Notes: generated from the sequence alone by a model not told the origin. A DNA stretch of 64,000 nucleotides from Nocardia australiensis (GCF_020733705.1 NZ_JAJFZM010000001.1:992001-1056000), one strand, 5' to 3'; numbered from the stretch's first letter, positions 36,615-47,685 are shown. Made by a program: numbers and translations.

Positions 36615-37430
36615 TTGCGTCTCGCGACCTGGAACATCAATTCGATCCGCTCCCGTCTCGATAGGGTCGCGGAGTTCCTCGATCGCCAGGACATCGACGT
36701 CTTGGCGATGCAGGAAACCAAGTGCCGCGACGATCAATTCCCGTTCGAGCGCTTCGACGAGCTCGGCTATGAGGTCGCCCACCTCGGGGTGAACCAGTGG
36801 AACGGGGTGGCGATCGCTTCGCGCGTCGGTCTGGAGAATGTGGAGCTCGCCTTCCCCGGCCAGCCCGGTTTCGACAAGGATGCTGGCGAGTCGCTGATCA
36901 GCACGCCCGTCGTCGAATCGCGTGCGCTCGGCGCTACCTGCGGCGGTATTCGGGTCTGGAGCCTATATGTCCCCAACGGCCGCGCGCTGACCGATCCGCA
37001 TTACACCTACAAGCTGGAATGGCTTGCCGCCCTGCGCGATAACGGCGCCCGCTGGCTCGCCGATGATCCCGAGGCCCAGATCGCCCTGGTCGGCGACTGG
37101 AATATCGCCCCGACCGACGATGATGTCTGGTCGGTCGAATACTTCGCCGACAAGACCCACATCTCCCAACCGGAACGCGATGCGTTCGACGCCATAGTCG
37201 GCACCGGCTACACCGACGTCATGCGCCCCTTCGCCCCCGGTCCCGGCGTCTACACCTACTGGGACTACACCCAGCTGCGCTTCCCTCGGAAGGAAGGCAT
37301 GCGCATCGACTTCATCCTGGCCTCCCCCGCGCTCTCCTCCCGCGCGCAAGACGCCGTGGTCGATCGGGAGGAACGAAAAGGCAAGGGCGCCAGCGACCAC
37401 GCACCGGTCATCGCCGAATTCACCGATTGA
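36615..37430 (+). CDS. xthA: Exodeoxyribonuclease III
   Basis: A 271-residue AP endonuclease/3'-5' exonuclease of base-excision repair. Catalytic motifs are MQETKC with the metal-binding Glu, YVPNGR, GDWNIAPTDDD and the C-terminal KGASDHAPV with the general-base His. Length and order fit the ExoIII family. The TTG start at 36615 is set by GAAGGAAG upstream. It ends the def-GNAT-xthA operon. Confidence 0.95.
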   Translation: MRLATWNINSIRSRLDRVAEFLDRQDIDVLAMQETKCRDDQFPFERFDELGYEVAHLGVNQWNGVAIASRVGLENVELAFPGQPGFDKDAGESLISTPVVESRALGATCGGIRVWSLYVPNGRALTDPHYTYKLEWLAALRDNGARWLADDPEAQIALVGDWNIAPTDDDVWSVEYFADKTHISQPERDAFDAIVGTGYTDVMRPFAPGPGVYTYWDYTQLRFPRKEGMRIDFILASPALSSRAQDAVVDREERKGKGASDHAPVIAEFTD

Positions 37431-37558
37431 CCGACAGCGCCATCGGTTCGACGCGCGCGATCGGGCGGCACGGCCGACGCGCCGACGCGTAAACGAGATC
37501 ACCTTTCGGCCCTAAGACCTGCGGGAACTCGGTTACCGCGCTGATATCGTTGCTGCTC

Positions 37559-38185
37559 ATGGGTAGCGATTCGGCCGTGTGGCCACGGCAGCGGGCACAG
37601 CATCTCGGGCCCGAACGCCGCAGACCGCAGGTGCTCGACACCGCCCTGGCAATCGCCGTCGAGAGTGGGGTCGCCGCGGTCACGATGGCCGCCGTCGCGG
37701 ACCGCATGAATGTGACCCGCCCGGTGGTGTACGCCTGCTTCGGCGATCGTGTCGAGCTGATCGAGACCCTGATCCAGCGCGAGGAGAAGCATCTGATCGG
37801 CGGCCTACAGGAGGTGCTGCCGCCCCGCGACGTCGATGCGGGCGAGACGGTATTCATCGACGGCTTCCGCGCGCTACTCGAGCAAGCCGCGCGACGCCCC
37901 GACGCCTGGCGGCTGCTCTATGGCAATCCCGATCCGGCCGTCTCTGATTCGTTCGGCCGCAGCCGCAGGCTGGCCATCGAACGCTGCACCACCTTGCTGC
38001 GACCGACCCTGCGCGCATGGGGTACCGACGATGCCGAGCGGAAGCTACCCGTCCTGGTGGAGCTGTGGGTGTCCGCGGGTGAAAGCGCGGTGCGCACCCT
38101 GCTCGAAGGCGCGAACGATTGGACACCGCAGGACCTGGGCGCCTTCGTCGGCTCGGCGGTACATCGCGCCCTTCGGCACGCCTGA
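37559..38185 (+). CDS. TetR family transcriptional regulator
   Basis: A 208-residue TetR regulator. The helix-turn-helix is VLDTALAIAVESGVAAVTMAAVADRMNVTRPVVYACFGDR. ATG 37559 is preceded by TATCGT 8 nt upstream (37545-37550), so the mRNA is probably leaderless; an in-frame TTG at 37550 overlaps that hexamer. The effector domain shows no known ligand motif. No divergent partner is present; the next gene is a VOC protein on the same strand. Confidence 0.9.
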   Translation: MGSDSAVWPRQRAQHLGPERRRPQVLDTALAIAVESGVAAVTMAAVADRMNVTRPVVYACFGDRVELIETLIQREEKHLIGGLQEVLPPRDVDAGETVFIDGFRALLEQAARRPDAWRLLYGNPDPAVSDSFGRSRRLAIERCTTLLRPTLRAWGTDDAERKLPVLVELWVSAGESAVRTLLEGANDWTPQDLGAFVGSAVHRALRHA

Positions 38186-38396
38186 TCGCACCGACACCGG
38201 TATGCGCGGCGGCTGGTCGGCGGAAATGCGGCCGACCTATCCGCCGGAACTGAATATGACAGGGGCCGCGCTCGGGGCGCTGGGATTTCCGATCGGCCCA
38301 CCCGAACGCTGACCGAGCCGCCTGCTTCGCGATGAATTCCCGGTTCCCGAATCGTCTGCATTGATGCAGGCAGCAGCAGCTACCGGAAGGACTCTC

Positions 38397-38879
38397 ATGC
38401 AGAAGATCGTCACGAACCTCTGGTACGACACCCAGGCCGAAGAAGCCGCCGAGTTCTACTGTTCGCTGTTCGAGGACTCGAAGGTCACCAATGTCGTGCC
38501 GTACACCGAAGCCGGGCCGCGCGAAGCCGGAACAACCATGCTCGTCGACTTCGAACTAAACGGCCAAAAATTCACCGCGATCAACGGCGGCGGCGAATAC
38601 AACTACACCCACGCCATGTCGCTACTGGTCAACTGCGATAGCCAGGACGAGGTAGATCGACTGTGGTCGGCGCTGCTCGCGGACGGCGGCGAGGAGGTTC
38701 AATGTGGTTGGCTCAACGACAAATACGGCGTCCCGTGGCAAATCTGGCCCGCCGAAGCCGACCAAATCCTGACGGGCCCCGACCGCGCGGCGGTAAACCG
38801 AGCGGCCGCCGCCATGTTCGCCATGAAGAAGATCGACCTGCGAGCAATGCGCGACGCCTACGACGGCAAGTCGGCCTGA
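38397..38879 (+). CDS. VOC/PhnB-like protein
   Basis: A 160-residue vicinal-oxygen-chelate fold protein of the PhnB/3-demethylubiquinone-9-methyltransferase-like group. The opening IVTNLWYDTQAEEAAEFYCSLF and the central AINGGGEYNYTHAMSLLVNCDSQDEVDRLW are typical, as is YGVPWQIWP. Such proteins are often fosfomycin-, glyoxalase- or bleomycin-resistance-like, but most lack known substrates. ATG 38397 has GGAAGG upstream. Possibly linked to the TetR gene 211 bp before it. Confidence 0.87.
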   Translation: MQKIVTNLWYDTQAEEAAEFYCSLFEDSKVTNVVPYTEAGPREAGTTMLVDFELNGQKFTAINGGGEYNYTHAMSLLVNCDSQDEVDRLWSALLADGGEEVQCGWLNDKYGVPWQIWPAEADQILTGPDRAAVNRAAAAMFAMKKIDLRAMRDAYDGKSA

Positions 38880-38894
38880 CGGGTCGTTGCCCGG

Positions 38895-38967
38895 CCTGTC
38901 GGACACGCAGTGTCGCGAACCGGATACCCGCAGTTGGGTCGGGTTCCGCCACCGGGTGTCCGACAGG
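38895..38967. repeat. Nested palindromic element
   Basis: Outer perfect 12-bp arms CCTGTCGGACAC (38895-38906) and GTGTCCGACAGG (38956-38967). Inside them GAACC and ACCC pair with GGGT and GGTTC. The whole 73-bp element would fold into a multi-step hairpin. It lies 15 bp after the VOC gene and before the thiC leader. It may be a terminator or a mobile palindromic repeat; no target-site duplication is clear. Confidence 0.65.
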
Positions 38968-39055
38968 TTCATGCGCCGAGGTAGTGGCACTCGCGCGGAT
39001 CGGCGGGCTTTTGGGGTGGGCGGGTATGGTCGAGCGGGAAAAAATTCATACCGCC

Positions 39056-40791
<1,736 letters not shown>

Positions 40792-40799
40792 GCTCGATC

Positions 40800-40827
40800 G
40801 ACCCGCCGGGCTCCGACCCGGCGGGTC
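40800..40827. terminator. Hairpin terminator after thiC
   Basis: A perfect 11-bp stem GACCCGCCGGG/CCCGGCGGGTC with loop CTCCGA, 8 bp past the thiC stop and before the convergent TetR gene. It can serve both directions. Confidence 0.85.
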
Positions 40828-40858
40828 ACAACGGCCGGATTCACAAGGCCGAGCCTTG

Positions 40859-41416
40859 TCAGCGCACGGCCTGTTCGATGAGGCGGTTGGCGGCGCGGTC
40901 GGTACGGTCGATGTCGCCGGTGATCAGGCGGTCCAGGATTATGCCGCGTAGGCCGGAAATCAACAGCGTGGCAACGGCTTCCGGGTCATCGATCGATTCG
41001 ATGCGACGCAGTGCGTCGGCGAGTGCGCCGACGAATGTCGCGATGGCCGCGTTCGCGTAGTCGGCATACGGGCTGTGCGGGGCGCACGCGGCGGCGACGA
41101 CCTGCAACATCACGCGCACGCTTGTCGCGGCCGGGCCCGAGATGTTCGCCATGGTGAACTCGCGCAACCGCGCGCGCAGCTCGACCGCATCGGACACCCC
41201 CGCGAATAGCTCCGCGATATCCGGGCGTTGGGTACTGAGCGCCTGAACGAGCATCTCCTCTTTGGTGCCGAAGTAGTAGATCAGCATGCGGGAGCTGGTG
41301 CCGAGTTCGGCGGCCAATGGGCGCAATGACAGGTCCGCCAGTCCGTAATCGGCGATGTATCGCACGACGTTGGCCAGGAGTTCGGCGCGTTTGGCGTGGT
41401 CGAGTGGGCGAGCCAT
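40859..41416 (-). CDS. TetR family regulator, divergent from ketoacyl synthase
   Basis: A 185-residue TetR regulator. The helix-turn-helix is [44 protein letters not shown] 41416 is the start nearest this domain. It is divergent from the beta-ketoacyl synthase gene, with a perfect 18-bp palindrome 7 bp from its own start codon and a second imperfect copy near the ketoacyl synthase. It likely represses both. A fatty-acyl ligand is plausible given its neighbour, but unproven. Confidence 0.92.
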   Translation of the reverse strand: MARPLDHAKRAELLANVVRYIADYGLADLSLRPLAAELGTSSRMLIYYFGTKEEMLVQALSTQRPDIAELFAGVSDAVELRARLREFTMANISGPAATSVRVMLQVVAAACAPHSPYADYANAAIATFVGALADALRRIESIDDPEAVATLLISGLRGIILDRLITGDIDRTDRAANRLIEQAVR

Positions 41417-41423
41417 GGGTTGA

Positions 41424-41441
41424 CTGTAGCGATCGCTACAG
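41424..41441. promoter_or_regulatory. TetR operator, perfect palindrome
   Basis: CTGTAGCGATCGCTACAG, an 18-bp perfect palindrome between the divergent tetR and ketoacyl-synthase genes. It is close to the tetR start, so binding should block its transcription. A second, 15/18-matching copy lies at 41460-41477. Confidence 0.85.
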
Positions 41442-41459
41442 GTATTCATAACATCGTGA

Positions 41460-41477
41460 CTGTAACAATCGCTTCAG
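41460..41477. promoter_or_regulatory. TetR operator, imperfect copy
   Basis: CTGTAACAATCGCTTCAG matches the 41424 palindrome at 15 of 18 positions. Its start is 36 bp from the first copy. It ends 11 bp before the ketoacyl-synthase ATG, so it should control that gene. Confidence 0.75.
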
Positions 41478-41488
41478 AAACTCGGGAC

Positions 41489-42718
41489 ATGTCCTCGGCT
41501 CGCGACTGCGTCGTGGTCACCGCCTATGCCGCGACCACCTCGCTCGCCGATGACGCCGACGCGACCTGGACCGAGCTGTTACGGGGTCACACCGGCATCG
41601 GCGTGCTCGACGACGACTTCGTCGCCGAATACGACCTGCCGGTGCGGATCGGCGGAAAGCTGAAGACACGCCCTGGCGCGCAACTGACGCGCGTCGAACA
41701 GCGGCGACTGTCCTATGTCGAGCAGATGGCCCTGGTACTCGGACGCCGGGTCTGGAGCGATGCGGGCGAGCCCGAAGTCGATAAACAACGGCTTGCCGTC
41801 GCGATCGGCACCGGCCTCGGCGGTGGTGACGCGTTGATCAACGCGGTCGACGCGATGCGCGGCGGCGGCTACCGCAAGGTGTCGCCGATGTCGGTGCCAA
41901 TGGTGATGCCCAATGGGCCCGCCGCGACCGTCGGGCTCGAAATAGGCGCGCAGGCAGGGGTTTTCGCCCCGGTATCGGCGTGCTCGTCGGGCTCAGAGGC
42001 GATTGCGCACGCCTGGCGGCTGATCACCACCGGCGAGGCCGACATGGTCGTCGCCGGTGGCGTGGAGGGCCATATCCACGAGGTGCCGATCGCGAGTTTC
42101 GCGATGATGCGCGCACTGAGCACACGTAACGACGAACCGGAACGCGCGTCGCGGCCGTTCGATCGAGATCGCGACGGCTTTGTCTTCGGCGAGGCGGGGG
42201 CACTGATGGTGCTCGAATCCGAGCGGCACGCCCGAGCCCGAGGGGCGCACATCCACGGTCGGGTGCTCGGTGCCGGAATAACCTCGGATGCCTACCACAT
42301 CGTCGCGTCGGACCCGGGAGGCATCGGTGCCGCGCGCGCTATGCGCAAGGCGATAGGCACTGCCGGACTCCAGGTTTCGGACATACAGCACGTCAATGCA
42401 CACGCCACTTCGACATCGATCGGCGATGCGTCGGAGGCCAATGCCATTATGGCGGTCACCCCGGACGCCTCGGTGTACGCGCCGAAGTCCGCGCTGGGCC
42501 ATTCGGTCGGCGCGGTCGGCGCGCTCGAATCAATCCTTACCCTGCTGACCCTGCGCGAACAGATCGTGCCGCCCACCTTGAATCTCGACAATCAGGATCT
42601 GGCCTTCGAGCTCGATGTTGTCGCGGGTTCGCCACGCACGCAACGGATCGACTACGCGCTCAACAACTCATTCGGTTTCGGCGGGCACAACGTCGCTCTC
42701 GCCTTCGGCCGGGCCTAG
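41489..42718 (+). CDS. Beta-ketoacyl-ACP synthase II-type (KasA/B/FabF-like)
   Basis: A 409-residue elongating ketosynthase. The catalytic triad is Cys165 ([11 protein letters not shown]), His305 ([11 protein letters not shown]) and His338 ([10 protein letters not shown]), typical of KAS I/II. C-terminal [10 protein letters not shown] is also conserved. It extends acyl-ACP chains, possibly in mycolic-acid or specialised lipid synthesis. ATG 41489 has only a weak GGGAC upstream. A KAS under a dedicated TetR repressor, with a thioesterase 38 bp downstream, suggests a regulated acyl-chain module. Confidence 0.93.
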   Translation: MSSARDCVVVTAYAATTSLADDADATWTELLRGHTGIGVLDDDFVAEYDLPVRIGGKLKTRPGAQLTRVEQRRLSYVEQMALVLGRRVWSDAGEPEVDKQRLAVAIGTGLGGGDALINAVDAMRGGGYRKVSPMSVPMVMPNGPAATVGLEIGAQAGVFAPVSACSSGSEAIAHAWRLITTGEADMVVAGGVEGHIHEVPIASFAMMRALSTRNDEPERASRPFDRDRDGFVFGEAGALMVLESERHARARGAHIHGRVLGAGITSDAYHIVASDPGGIGAARAMRKAIGTAGLQVSDIQHVNAHATSTSIGDASEANAIMAVTPDASVYAPKSALGHSVGAVGALESILTLLTLREQIVPPTLNLDNQDLAFELDVVAGSPRTQRIDYALNNSFGFGGHNVALAFGRA

Positions 42719-42756
42719 CGGGGCCCACGCGGCGGCCAGGGGTAGCGTCGGAGCAC

Positions 42757-43554
42757 GTGGCCGATGCTTTCTACCTCCCGGATCCGAGCAACCCGGACCG
42801 GTTCGTCTCAACCGAACTCACCCGTGGCCCGTGGTCGCCGGACGCACAGCATGCCGGACCGCCATCGGCATTGCTCGGGCATGTCATCGAACGGTGCGAA
42901 CCACGGGAGGGCTTTCAGGTCGGCCGGGTCGCAGTGGAGATCCTCGGTCCGATACCACTGGCACCTTTGACGGTCACCGCCCAGGTCACCCGGCCGGGGC
43001 GCAGCGTGGAACTCATCGAGGCGACGCTGTCGAGCGATCATGGCCCGGTCATGAAGGCCAATGCCTGGCGACTGCGGCGGGCCGAGCCGGAACTCGAATT
43101 GCCCGCGCAGATCGTTCCGTCGGGCAACCGCCCAGGCCCCGATCAGGCGGTGCCATCGGTGTTTCCGTCCGCGCAGGCGGTCGGCTTCCACACCGGAACC
43201 GAATATCGTTTCGTCACCGGCTCATTCACCGAGCCGGGCCCGGCCGTTTGCTGGATTCGGATCAAATATCCGATCGTCGCGGGCACCACCCCGAGCCCCT
43301 TGGAGCGCGCGCTGGCCGCCGCCGACTCCGGCAATGGGGTCAGCTCGGTGCTGGACTGGTCGCGCTATCTGTTCATCAATACCGACCTCACCGTCACCCT
43401 GCACCGCCAGCCGGTGGGCGAATGGGTCTGCCTGGACGCCAACACTCACCCCCAACCACACGGCATCGGCCTCGCGGAATCCGCACTATTCGATGACAAA
43501 GGACCGCTGGGCCGCAGCACCCAAACCCTCCTGTTGGCGCCGCGCGGGCGTTAG
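42757..43554 (+). CDS. Acyl-CoA thioesterase family protein (TesB-like)
   Basis: A 265-residue double hot-dog thioesterase. The first half has WSPDAQHAGPPSALLGHVIE and VAVEILGPIPLAPLTVTAQVTRPGRSVEL; the second has SSVLDWSRYLFINTDLTVTLHRQPVGEWVCLDA, ending AESALFDDKGPLGRSTQTLLLAPR, a typical acyl-CoA thioesterase tail. It would hydrolyse acyl-CoA. GTG 42757 has GGAG 4-5 nt upstream. It follows the ketoacyl-synthase gene by 38 bp, so an operon is likely. Confidence 0.88.
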   Translation: MADAFYLPDPSNPDRFVSTELTRGPWSPDAQHAGPPSALLGHVIERCEPREGFQVGRVAVEILGPIPLAPLTVTAQVTRPGRSVELIEATLSSDHGPVMKANAWRLRRAEPELELPAQIVPSGNRPGPDQAVPSVFPSAQAVGFHTGTEYRFVTGSFTEPGPAVCWIRIKYPIVAGTTPSPLERALAAADSGNGVSSVLDWSRYLFINTDLTVTLHRQPVGEWVCLDANTHPQPHGIGLAESALFDDKGPLGRSTQTLLLAPRGR

Positions 43555-43615
43555 GTTCACTTCCGTCGCCACCGCCAGGCGAATTCGCCCGCAGCGGGAA
43601 GTGGCTGAACAGTCC

Positions 43616-43650
43616 CGCCCCCGCGCCCCGATTCCCGGAGTGCGGGGGCG
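43616..43650. terminator. Hairpin terminator between thioesterase and cobW
   Basis: CGCCCCCGC (43616-43624) pairs with GCGGGGGCG (43642-43650) around a 17-nt loop. It lies between convergent genes and can serve both. A short palindrome GCGAATTCGC sits nearby at about 43580. Confidence 0.65.
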
Positions 43651-43661
43651 TGGTGCGTCAC

Positions 43662-44810
43662 TCAGGCGTGTTCGTGCACTGCGCCCCAGGCCGGGAAGGG
43701 ATCGGGGTAGGCGACCCATTCCGATTGCCCCGCAGCGAGTTCGGTGTCGTTGAGCAGCGCGGCGTCGAGTAGTTCGCGAACCCGGGCGCTGTCGAGTTTC
43801 ACGCCGATGAAGACGATCTCTTGTCCGGCGGGCACGTCCAGCGACGACCACCACGCCGCCGGTTCGAAGACCAGGTTCGGGCCGGCTTGCGACCAGATCG
43901 CGGCCAGTCCGGGGCGGCTGGCGATCCAGCAAAAGCCCTTGCTGCGCAACAAACCTCGCATCCGCTCCAGCGCGTCGGACAATCGTGCCGGATGGAAGGG
44001 ACGGTCGGCGGTGTATGTCAGGCTGCGGATGCCGTACTCCTCCGCCTCGGGAGTGTGGCCGCCCGCCAACTCCTCCTCCCAGCCCTCGGCCTCGGCGGCG
44101 ACCACCGGGTTGTAGCGGCCGGTACCGAGCACCTCGCCCAGCTCGACGCGGCCCTGTTCGATGCGCAGCACGTGTGCTCGCGGATTGAGCCGTCGCACTG
44201 TGGCTTCCACCGCGCCTGCGGAGGTGTCGCTCACCAGATCGGTTTTGTTGACCAACAGCACGTCGGCGAATTCCACCTGATCCACCAGCAGATCGGCGAT
44301 GGTTCGTTCGTCGCCCGCACCCGCTTGCAGATTCCGGTCGGCCAGTGCCTGCCCCCGAGCGACCTCAGTGAGGAAGGTGGACGCGTCGACTACCGTCACC
44401 ATGGTGTCCAGGCGCGCGATATCGCCGAGTTTGAACCCGTCCTCGAATTCCCAGTCGAAGCTCGCCGCCACGGGCATGGGCTCGGAGATGCCGGTGGACT
44501 CGATCACCAGCTGATCGAATCTGCCCTCGCGAGCGAGGCGGCCCACCGCTTCGATCAGGTCCTCTCGCAGCGTGCAGCAGATGCAGCCATTCGTCAGCTC
44601 GACGAGCTTCTCCTCGGTGCGATCGAGATGCCCTTGGCCCGCGACAAGGGCGGCGTCGATATTGACTTCGCTCATGTCGTTGACGATGACCGCGACGCGG
44701 CGCCCCTCCCGATTGGCCAGGATGTGGTTGAGCAGCGTGGTCTTTCCGGCGCCGAGGAAGCCGGATAGCACGGTAACGGGCAGCAATTCAGCGGACGAGG
44801 AAGTAGTCAC
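43662..44810 (-). CDS. CobW/Zng1-type GTPase, zinc-regulated
   Basis: A 382-residue G3E-family metal chaperone. Walker A is GFLGAGKT (17-24), the metal site is the CxCC motif at Cys76-Cys79 (NGCICCTL), guanine recognition NKTD, and a C-terminal CobW_C domain follows. With a Zur box at its promoter it is most likely a zinc-starvation GTPase of the YciC/ZNG1 type that hands zinc to a client protein. GTG 44810 lacks a Shine-Dalgarno site; TATCAT 6 nt upstream fits a -10 of a leaderless gene. Divergent from thiD. Confidence 0.92.
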   Translation of the reverse strand: MTTSSSAELLPVTVLSGFLGAGKTTLLNHILANREGRRVAVIVNDMSEVNIDAALVAGQGHLDRTEEKLVELTNGCICCTLREDLIEAVGRLAREGRFDQLVIESTGISEPMPVAASFDWEFEDGFKLGDIARLDTMVTVVDASTFLTEVARGQALADRNLQAGAGDERTIADLLVDQVEFADVLLVNKTDLVSDTSAGAVEATVRRLNPRAHVLRIEQGRVELGEVLGTGRYNPVVAAEAEGWEEELAGGHTPEAEEYGIRSLTYTADRPFHPARLSDALERMRGLLRSKGFCWIASRPGLAAIWSQAGPNLVFEPAAWWSSLDVPAGQEIVFIGVKLDSARVRELLDAALLNDTELAAGQSEWVAYPDPFPAWGAVHEHA

Positions 44811-44814
44811 GACT

Positions 44815-44835
44815 AAATGATAATGGTTTTCATTT
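44815..44835 (-). promoter_or_regulatory. Zur (zinc uptake regulator) box
   Basis: On the minus strand AAATGAAAACCATTATCATTT, a 21-bp imperfect palindrome with 8 of 10 arm pairs, resembles the actinobacterial Zur consensus (TGAAAA-type arms). The -10 TATCAT (plus 44817-44822) is inside it and it ends 4 bp before the cobW GTG. Zn-Zur bound here would block the promoter. Confidence 0.82.
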
Positions 44836-44898
44836 ACGAGAGGGGTTCCGGGTGTGCGTCCCGACTCGGCGCGGCCGCGACGTCGTAGGGTCTGGGAT

Positions 44899-45750
44899 GT
44901 GAAATTGCTGCCGCTACCGCCCCAGGGACAGACTCCCGTGCGGGTACTCACCATTGCCGGGACCGACTCCGGCGGCGGTGCCGGAATCCAAGCCGACTCG
45001 CGCACGATGGCACTGTGCGGAGTACACGCGTGTGTCGCGGTGGCGGCGGTGACCGTGCAGAACTCGGTGGGGGTGAGCGGCTTCCACGAGATTCCGCCGC
45101 AGATCGTCGCCGACCAGGTGCGTTCGGTGGTCGGCGATATCGGTATCGACGCCGCCAAGACCGGGATGCTGGCCTCGACCGCCATCATCGAATCCGTCGC
45201 CCGGGTCTGCCGCGAAGTGGGCATCGGACGCGACGGGACCATTCCGCTGGTCGTCGACCCGGTGGCGGCATCCATGCACGGCGATCCGCTGTTGCACGCG
45301 GAGGCATTGGACGCGGTGCGGCACACGCTCATCCCTCTTGCCACGGTAGTGACGCCGAATCTCGACGAGGTCCGGCTGATTACCGGTATCACCGTGACTG
45401 ACGACGGTTCGGCGCGTCGCGCCGCCGAGGCGTTGCACGCGCTCGGCGCGCAGTGGGCGATCGTCAAGGGCGGTCACCTGCGCGCCTCGGAAGTCAGCAC
45501 CGATCTGCTGTTCGACGGCGAGCGATTCCTCGAATTCACCGCGCCTCGCATCGGCACGGGCAATGACCACGGCGGCGGTGACACCCTCGCCGCCGCCATC
45601 GCGTGCGCGCTGGCCAATGGCTATTCGGTGCCGGATGCCGTCGACTTCGCGAAGGAATGGACCTACCGCTGCCTGGCCGCGTCCTACGATCTCGGCGCCG
45701 GCCACGGTCCGGTGTCGCCGCTGTGGCGGCTCACCGACCGCGACGGCTGA
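44899..45750 (+). CDS. thiD: HMP/HMP-P kinase ThiD
   Basis: A 283-residue ribokinase-fold enzyme that phosphorylates hydroxymethylpyrimidine and its phosphate in thiamin synthesis. Substrate-loop [17 protein letters not shown] and PNLDEV are canonical. The usual C-terminal HGTGC motif reads HGGGDT here ([14 protein letters not shown]), placing Asp where most ThiD have Cys; Asp is the usual base in other ribokinases. GTG 44899 is chosen on domain position; the frame continues upstream. It lies in the same wider region as thiC, as in M. tuberculosis (Rv0422c/Rv0423c). Confidence 0.93.
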   Translation: MKLLPLPPQGQTPVRVLTIAGTDSGGGAGIQADSRTMALCGVHACVAVAAVTVQNSVGVSGFHEIPPQIVADQVRSVVGDIGIDAAKTGMLASTAIIESVARVCREVGIGRDGTIPLVVDPVAASMHGDPLLHAEALDAVRHTLIPLATVVTPNLDEVRLITGITVTDDGSARRAAEALHALGAQWAIVKGGHLRASEVSTDLLFDGERFLEFTAPRIGTGNDHGGGDTLAAAIACALANGYSVPDAVDFAKEWTYRCLAASYDLGAGHGPVSPLWRLTDRDG

Positions 45751-45946
45751 TCAGGGCGACCCGGGATGGCGTGATCGGCAAGCCTCCGGCGAGCGTTTCT
45801 GTCGGTGGGCCGGTTCATACTGAACCTGTCGCAAAACACGGTTGGCCTCGATGCGGCGGCCCGACTCGAACAGCGTGGTTCAGGTGAATGCGGCGGCCGA
45901 CCGCAGCGGCGCGCACGCGGTCGGCGGCACCGATGGTCGCCGGAAG

Positions 45947-46651
45947 CTATGCGGTAGAAAAGGCAAGGTGCAGTGGTAGATCCGCTTCGATGACGATGCC
46001 ATTGAGGCGAGCGTTGGCCTCGACGAGCGCCGAAATGATCTCGGCCAGGTACGCGACGAACTTTTCGATCGGCATGGCATTGGCCTCGACCCGGTTCGCG
46101 CCGAGCCACCAATCGGTGGCCGAGGCGACGGCACCGAAGACCGAGTAGTTGACCAGTTCGATGCTGGCCACCTCAACCGACTTGTCGTCCACCAGTCCGG
46201 CGAACAGGTCGGCCGCCCGCTTGGCCGATTGACGAGCCGATTGCAGCGCACGCTCGGAGTCATCGGCCTGCTGGGTGAAGTGACCATGCAGCATGAAGCG
46301 GAAGACATTGGGGTGCTCGGTCACCACAAGCACATACTCGGCCGCGCCGCGGCGCACCAGTTCACGCGCCGAGTCGTGGGTGAGGTCGATGCTGGAGATG
46401 ATCCGCTCCCACAGCATGTCTCGGATCCGGTCGACGATGGCGTTGTAGAGATCGGTCTTGTGCTCGAAATGCCGGTACAGCTTGGGCTTTGCCGCGCCCG
46501 CTTCCTTCGCTATATCGCCCATGCTCACTTCGGGACCGAACTTGTCGAGCGCGCGGAAGGCCGCGTCGACGAACTCGTCGCGGACCTTCCTGCGATGCTC
46601 GCGCCACCGCTCGGTGCGAGCATCGACGCGCTTGGGCGGCGCCTCGTCCAT
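45947..46651 (-). CDS. TetR family regulator
   Basis: A 234-residue TetR regulator. The DNA-binding part is VDAAFRALDKFGPEVSMGDIAKEAGAAKPKLYRHFEHKTDLYNAI, typical of fatty-acid/lipid-linked repressors. ATG 46651 has CGGAAG upstream; an in-frame GTG at 46693 gives a 14-residue longer N-terminus. It is followed downstream by about 200 bp with nothing recognised, toward convergent thiD. Target unknown; its neighbour NmrA-like gene is upstream on the same strand. Confidence 0.9.
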   Translation of the reverse strand: MDEAPPKRVDARTERWREHRRKVRDEFVDAAFRALDKFGPEVSMGDIAKEAGAAKPKLYRHFEHKTDLYNAIVDRIRDMLWERIISSIDLTHDSARELVRRGAAEYVLVVTEHPNVFRFMLHGHFTQQADDSERALQSARQSAKRAADLFAGLVDDKSVEVASIELVNYSVFGAVASATDWWLGANRVEANAMPIEKFVAYLAEIISALVEANARLNGIVIEADLPLHLAFSTA

Positions 46652-46739
46652 CTTCCGGCCGCGTTGCGTCACGAAAACGACCGTACCAACCACCGACTCG
46701 CCGACCGACCGGATCGCGACGCCGTTAGACCGCGGTCGC

Positions 46740-47495
46740 TCACCCCAACTGCTCGACCAGGAAGTCTTCCCAGGTGCGCTTGCCCGTATCGGCTCCGAGA
46801 TTCAGGTTGGCGCCCGAACGGTATGCCTTGCCGATCTTGCCCGGCACCCGCAGCGAAACCAGCGGACGGCTTTTCCCGGCGGCCCGCAGATAACCGCGCA
46901 GCAGCTCCGGCATCGCGTACACGGTCGGGCCCGCGAGGTCCGCGACCAGGCCGACCGGTCCACCATCGGCCAGTTCCACCAGCCGCGCGGCCACCTCGCG
47001 CGAGTCCACCGGCTGAAACCGGACTGTCTTCGGGGCCGGGATGATCGGCATCTTCGACATCGCTCGCGCGACGGTCAAAATCAAGTCGTGGAACTGGGCG
47101 GCACGCAGAATCGTGTGCGGCACACCGGATTCGATGACGGCCCGCTCCGCGCCGATGCGCGACCTGTAGTACCCCACCGGAATCGCGTCCGCGGCGATGA
47201 CCGAGATGTGCACGAAGTGCGAGGTGCCAGCGCCTGCCGCGGCTCGCACCAGGTTGCGGGTCGCGACCTCATCGCCCTTGGGGCCGCCCGCGAGATGCAC
47301 GATGGTGTCGACACCGGCAACCGCCTCGGCGACCGCCTCGTCCTTCAATAGATCACCGGTCACGTATTCGATGCCGGCGACACCGTCGCGCGCGCTACGG
47401 CTGAGTATCCGAACCCGGTGGCCCGCTTCGAGCAACAATGGCGTCACGTGGCTGCCCAGCGTGCCGGTGCCGCCGGTGAGCAGGATGTTCGACAT
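46740..47495 (-). CDS. NmrA-like NAD(P)-binding protein (SDR, atypical)
   Basis: A 251-residue Rossmann-fold protein. The dinucleotide motif GGTGTLGSHVTPLLLEAGHRVRILSRS is at the N-terminus; the usual SDR Tyr-x3-Lys is absent (YYRSRIGAERAV), pointing to the atypical NmrA/HSCARG-like subgroup that senses redox state or reduces quinone-like substrates. ATG 47495 has GGAGAGG upstream. It is divergent from the methyltransferase gene by 190 bp and upstream of the TetR gene on the same strand. Confidence 0.88.
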   Translation of the reverse strand: MSNILLTGGTGTLGSHVTPLLLEAGHRVRILSRSARDGVAGIEYVTGDLLKDEAVAEAVAGVDTIVHLAGGPKGDEVATRNLVRAAAGAGTSHFVHISVIAADAIPVGYYRSRIGAERAVIESGVPHTILRAAQFHDLILTVARAMSKMPIIPAPKTVRFQPVDSREVAARLVELADGGPVGLVADLAGPTVYAMPELLRGYLRAAGKSRPLVSLRVPGKIGKAYRSGANLNLGADTGKRTWEDFLVEQLG

Positions 47496-47685
47496 GGCCT
47501 CTCCGATCGTTGCGGCCGGGGTCGGTCCCGGCTTCGGCTTGCTGCTTATACGACGATGCGCGCGAGAAATCTGTGACGGCGGTATGAAAATTTGCCGAAA
47601 TGGCAACAAATCTTGCCAATCGGGCACCCGGGTGGCCATCATCGGCAACGGTGGATGACCGCGACAACGACAGGAGCCCGACGCG

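Noticed and set aside
38202..38312. Possible 36-codon peptide after the TetR gene
   Set aside because: Too short, no ribosome-binding site and no recognised family; it could be a gene remnant, but the evidence is too thin to list.
43662..45467. A cobW frame extended to 601 codons across thiD
   Set aside because: The extra N-terminus is antisense to thiD; the Zur box and -10 fix the start near 44810.
45751..45946. Intergenic gap between thiD and the TetR gene
   Set aside because: Searched by eye for hairpins, operators and small genes; nothing convincing.
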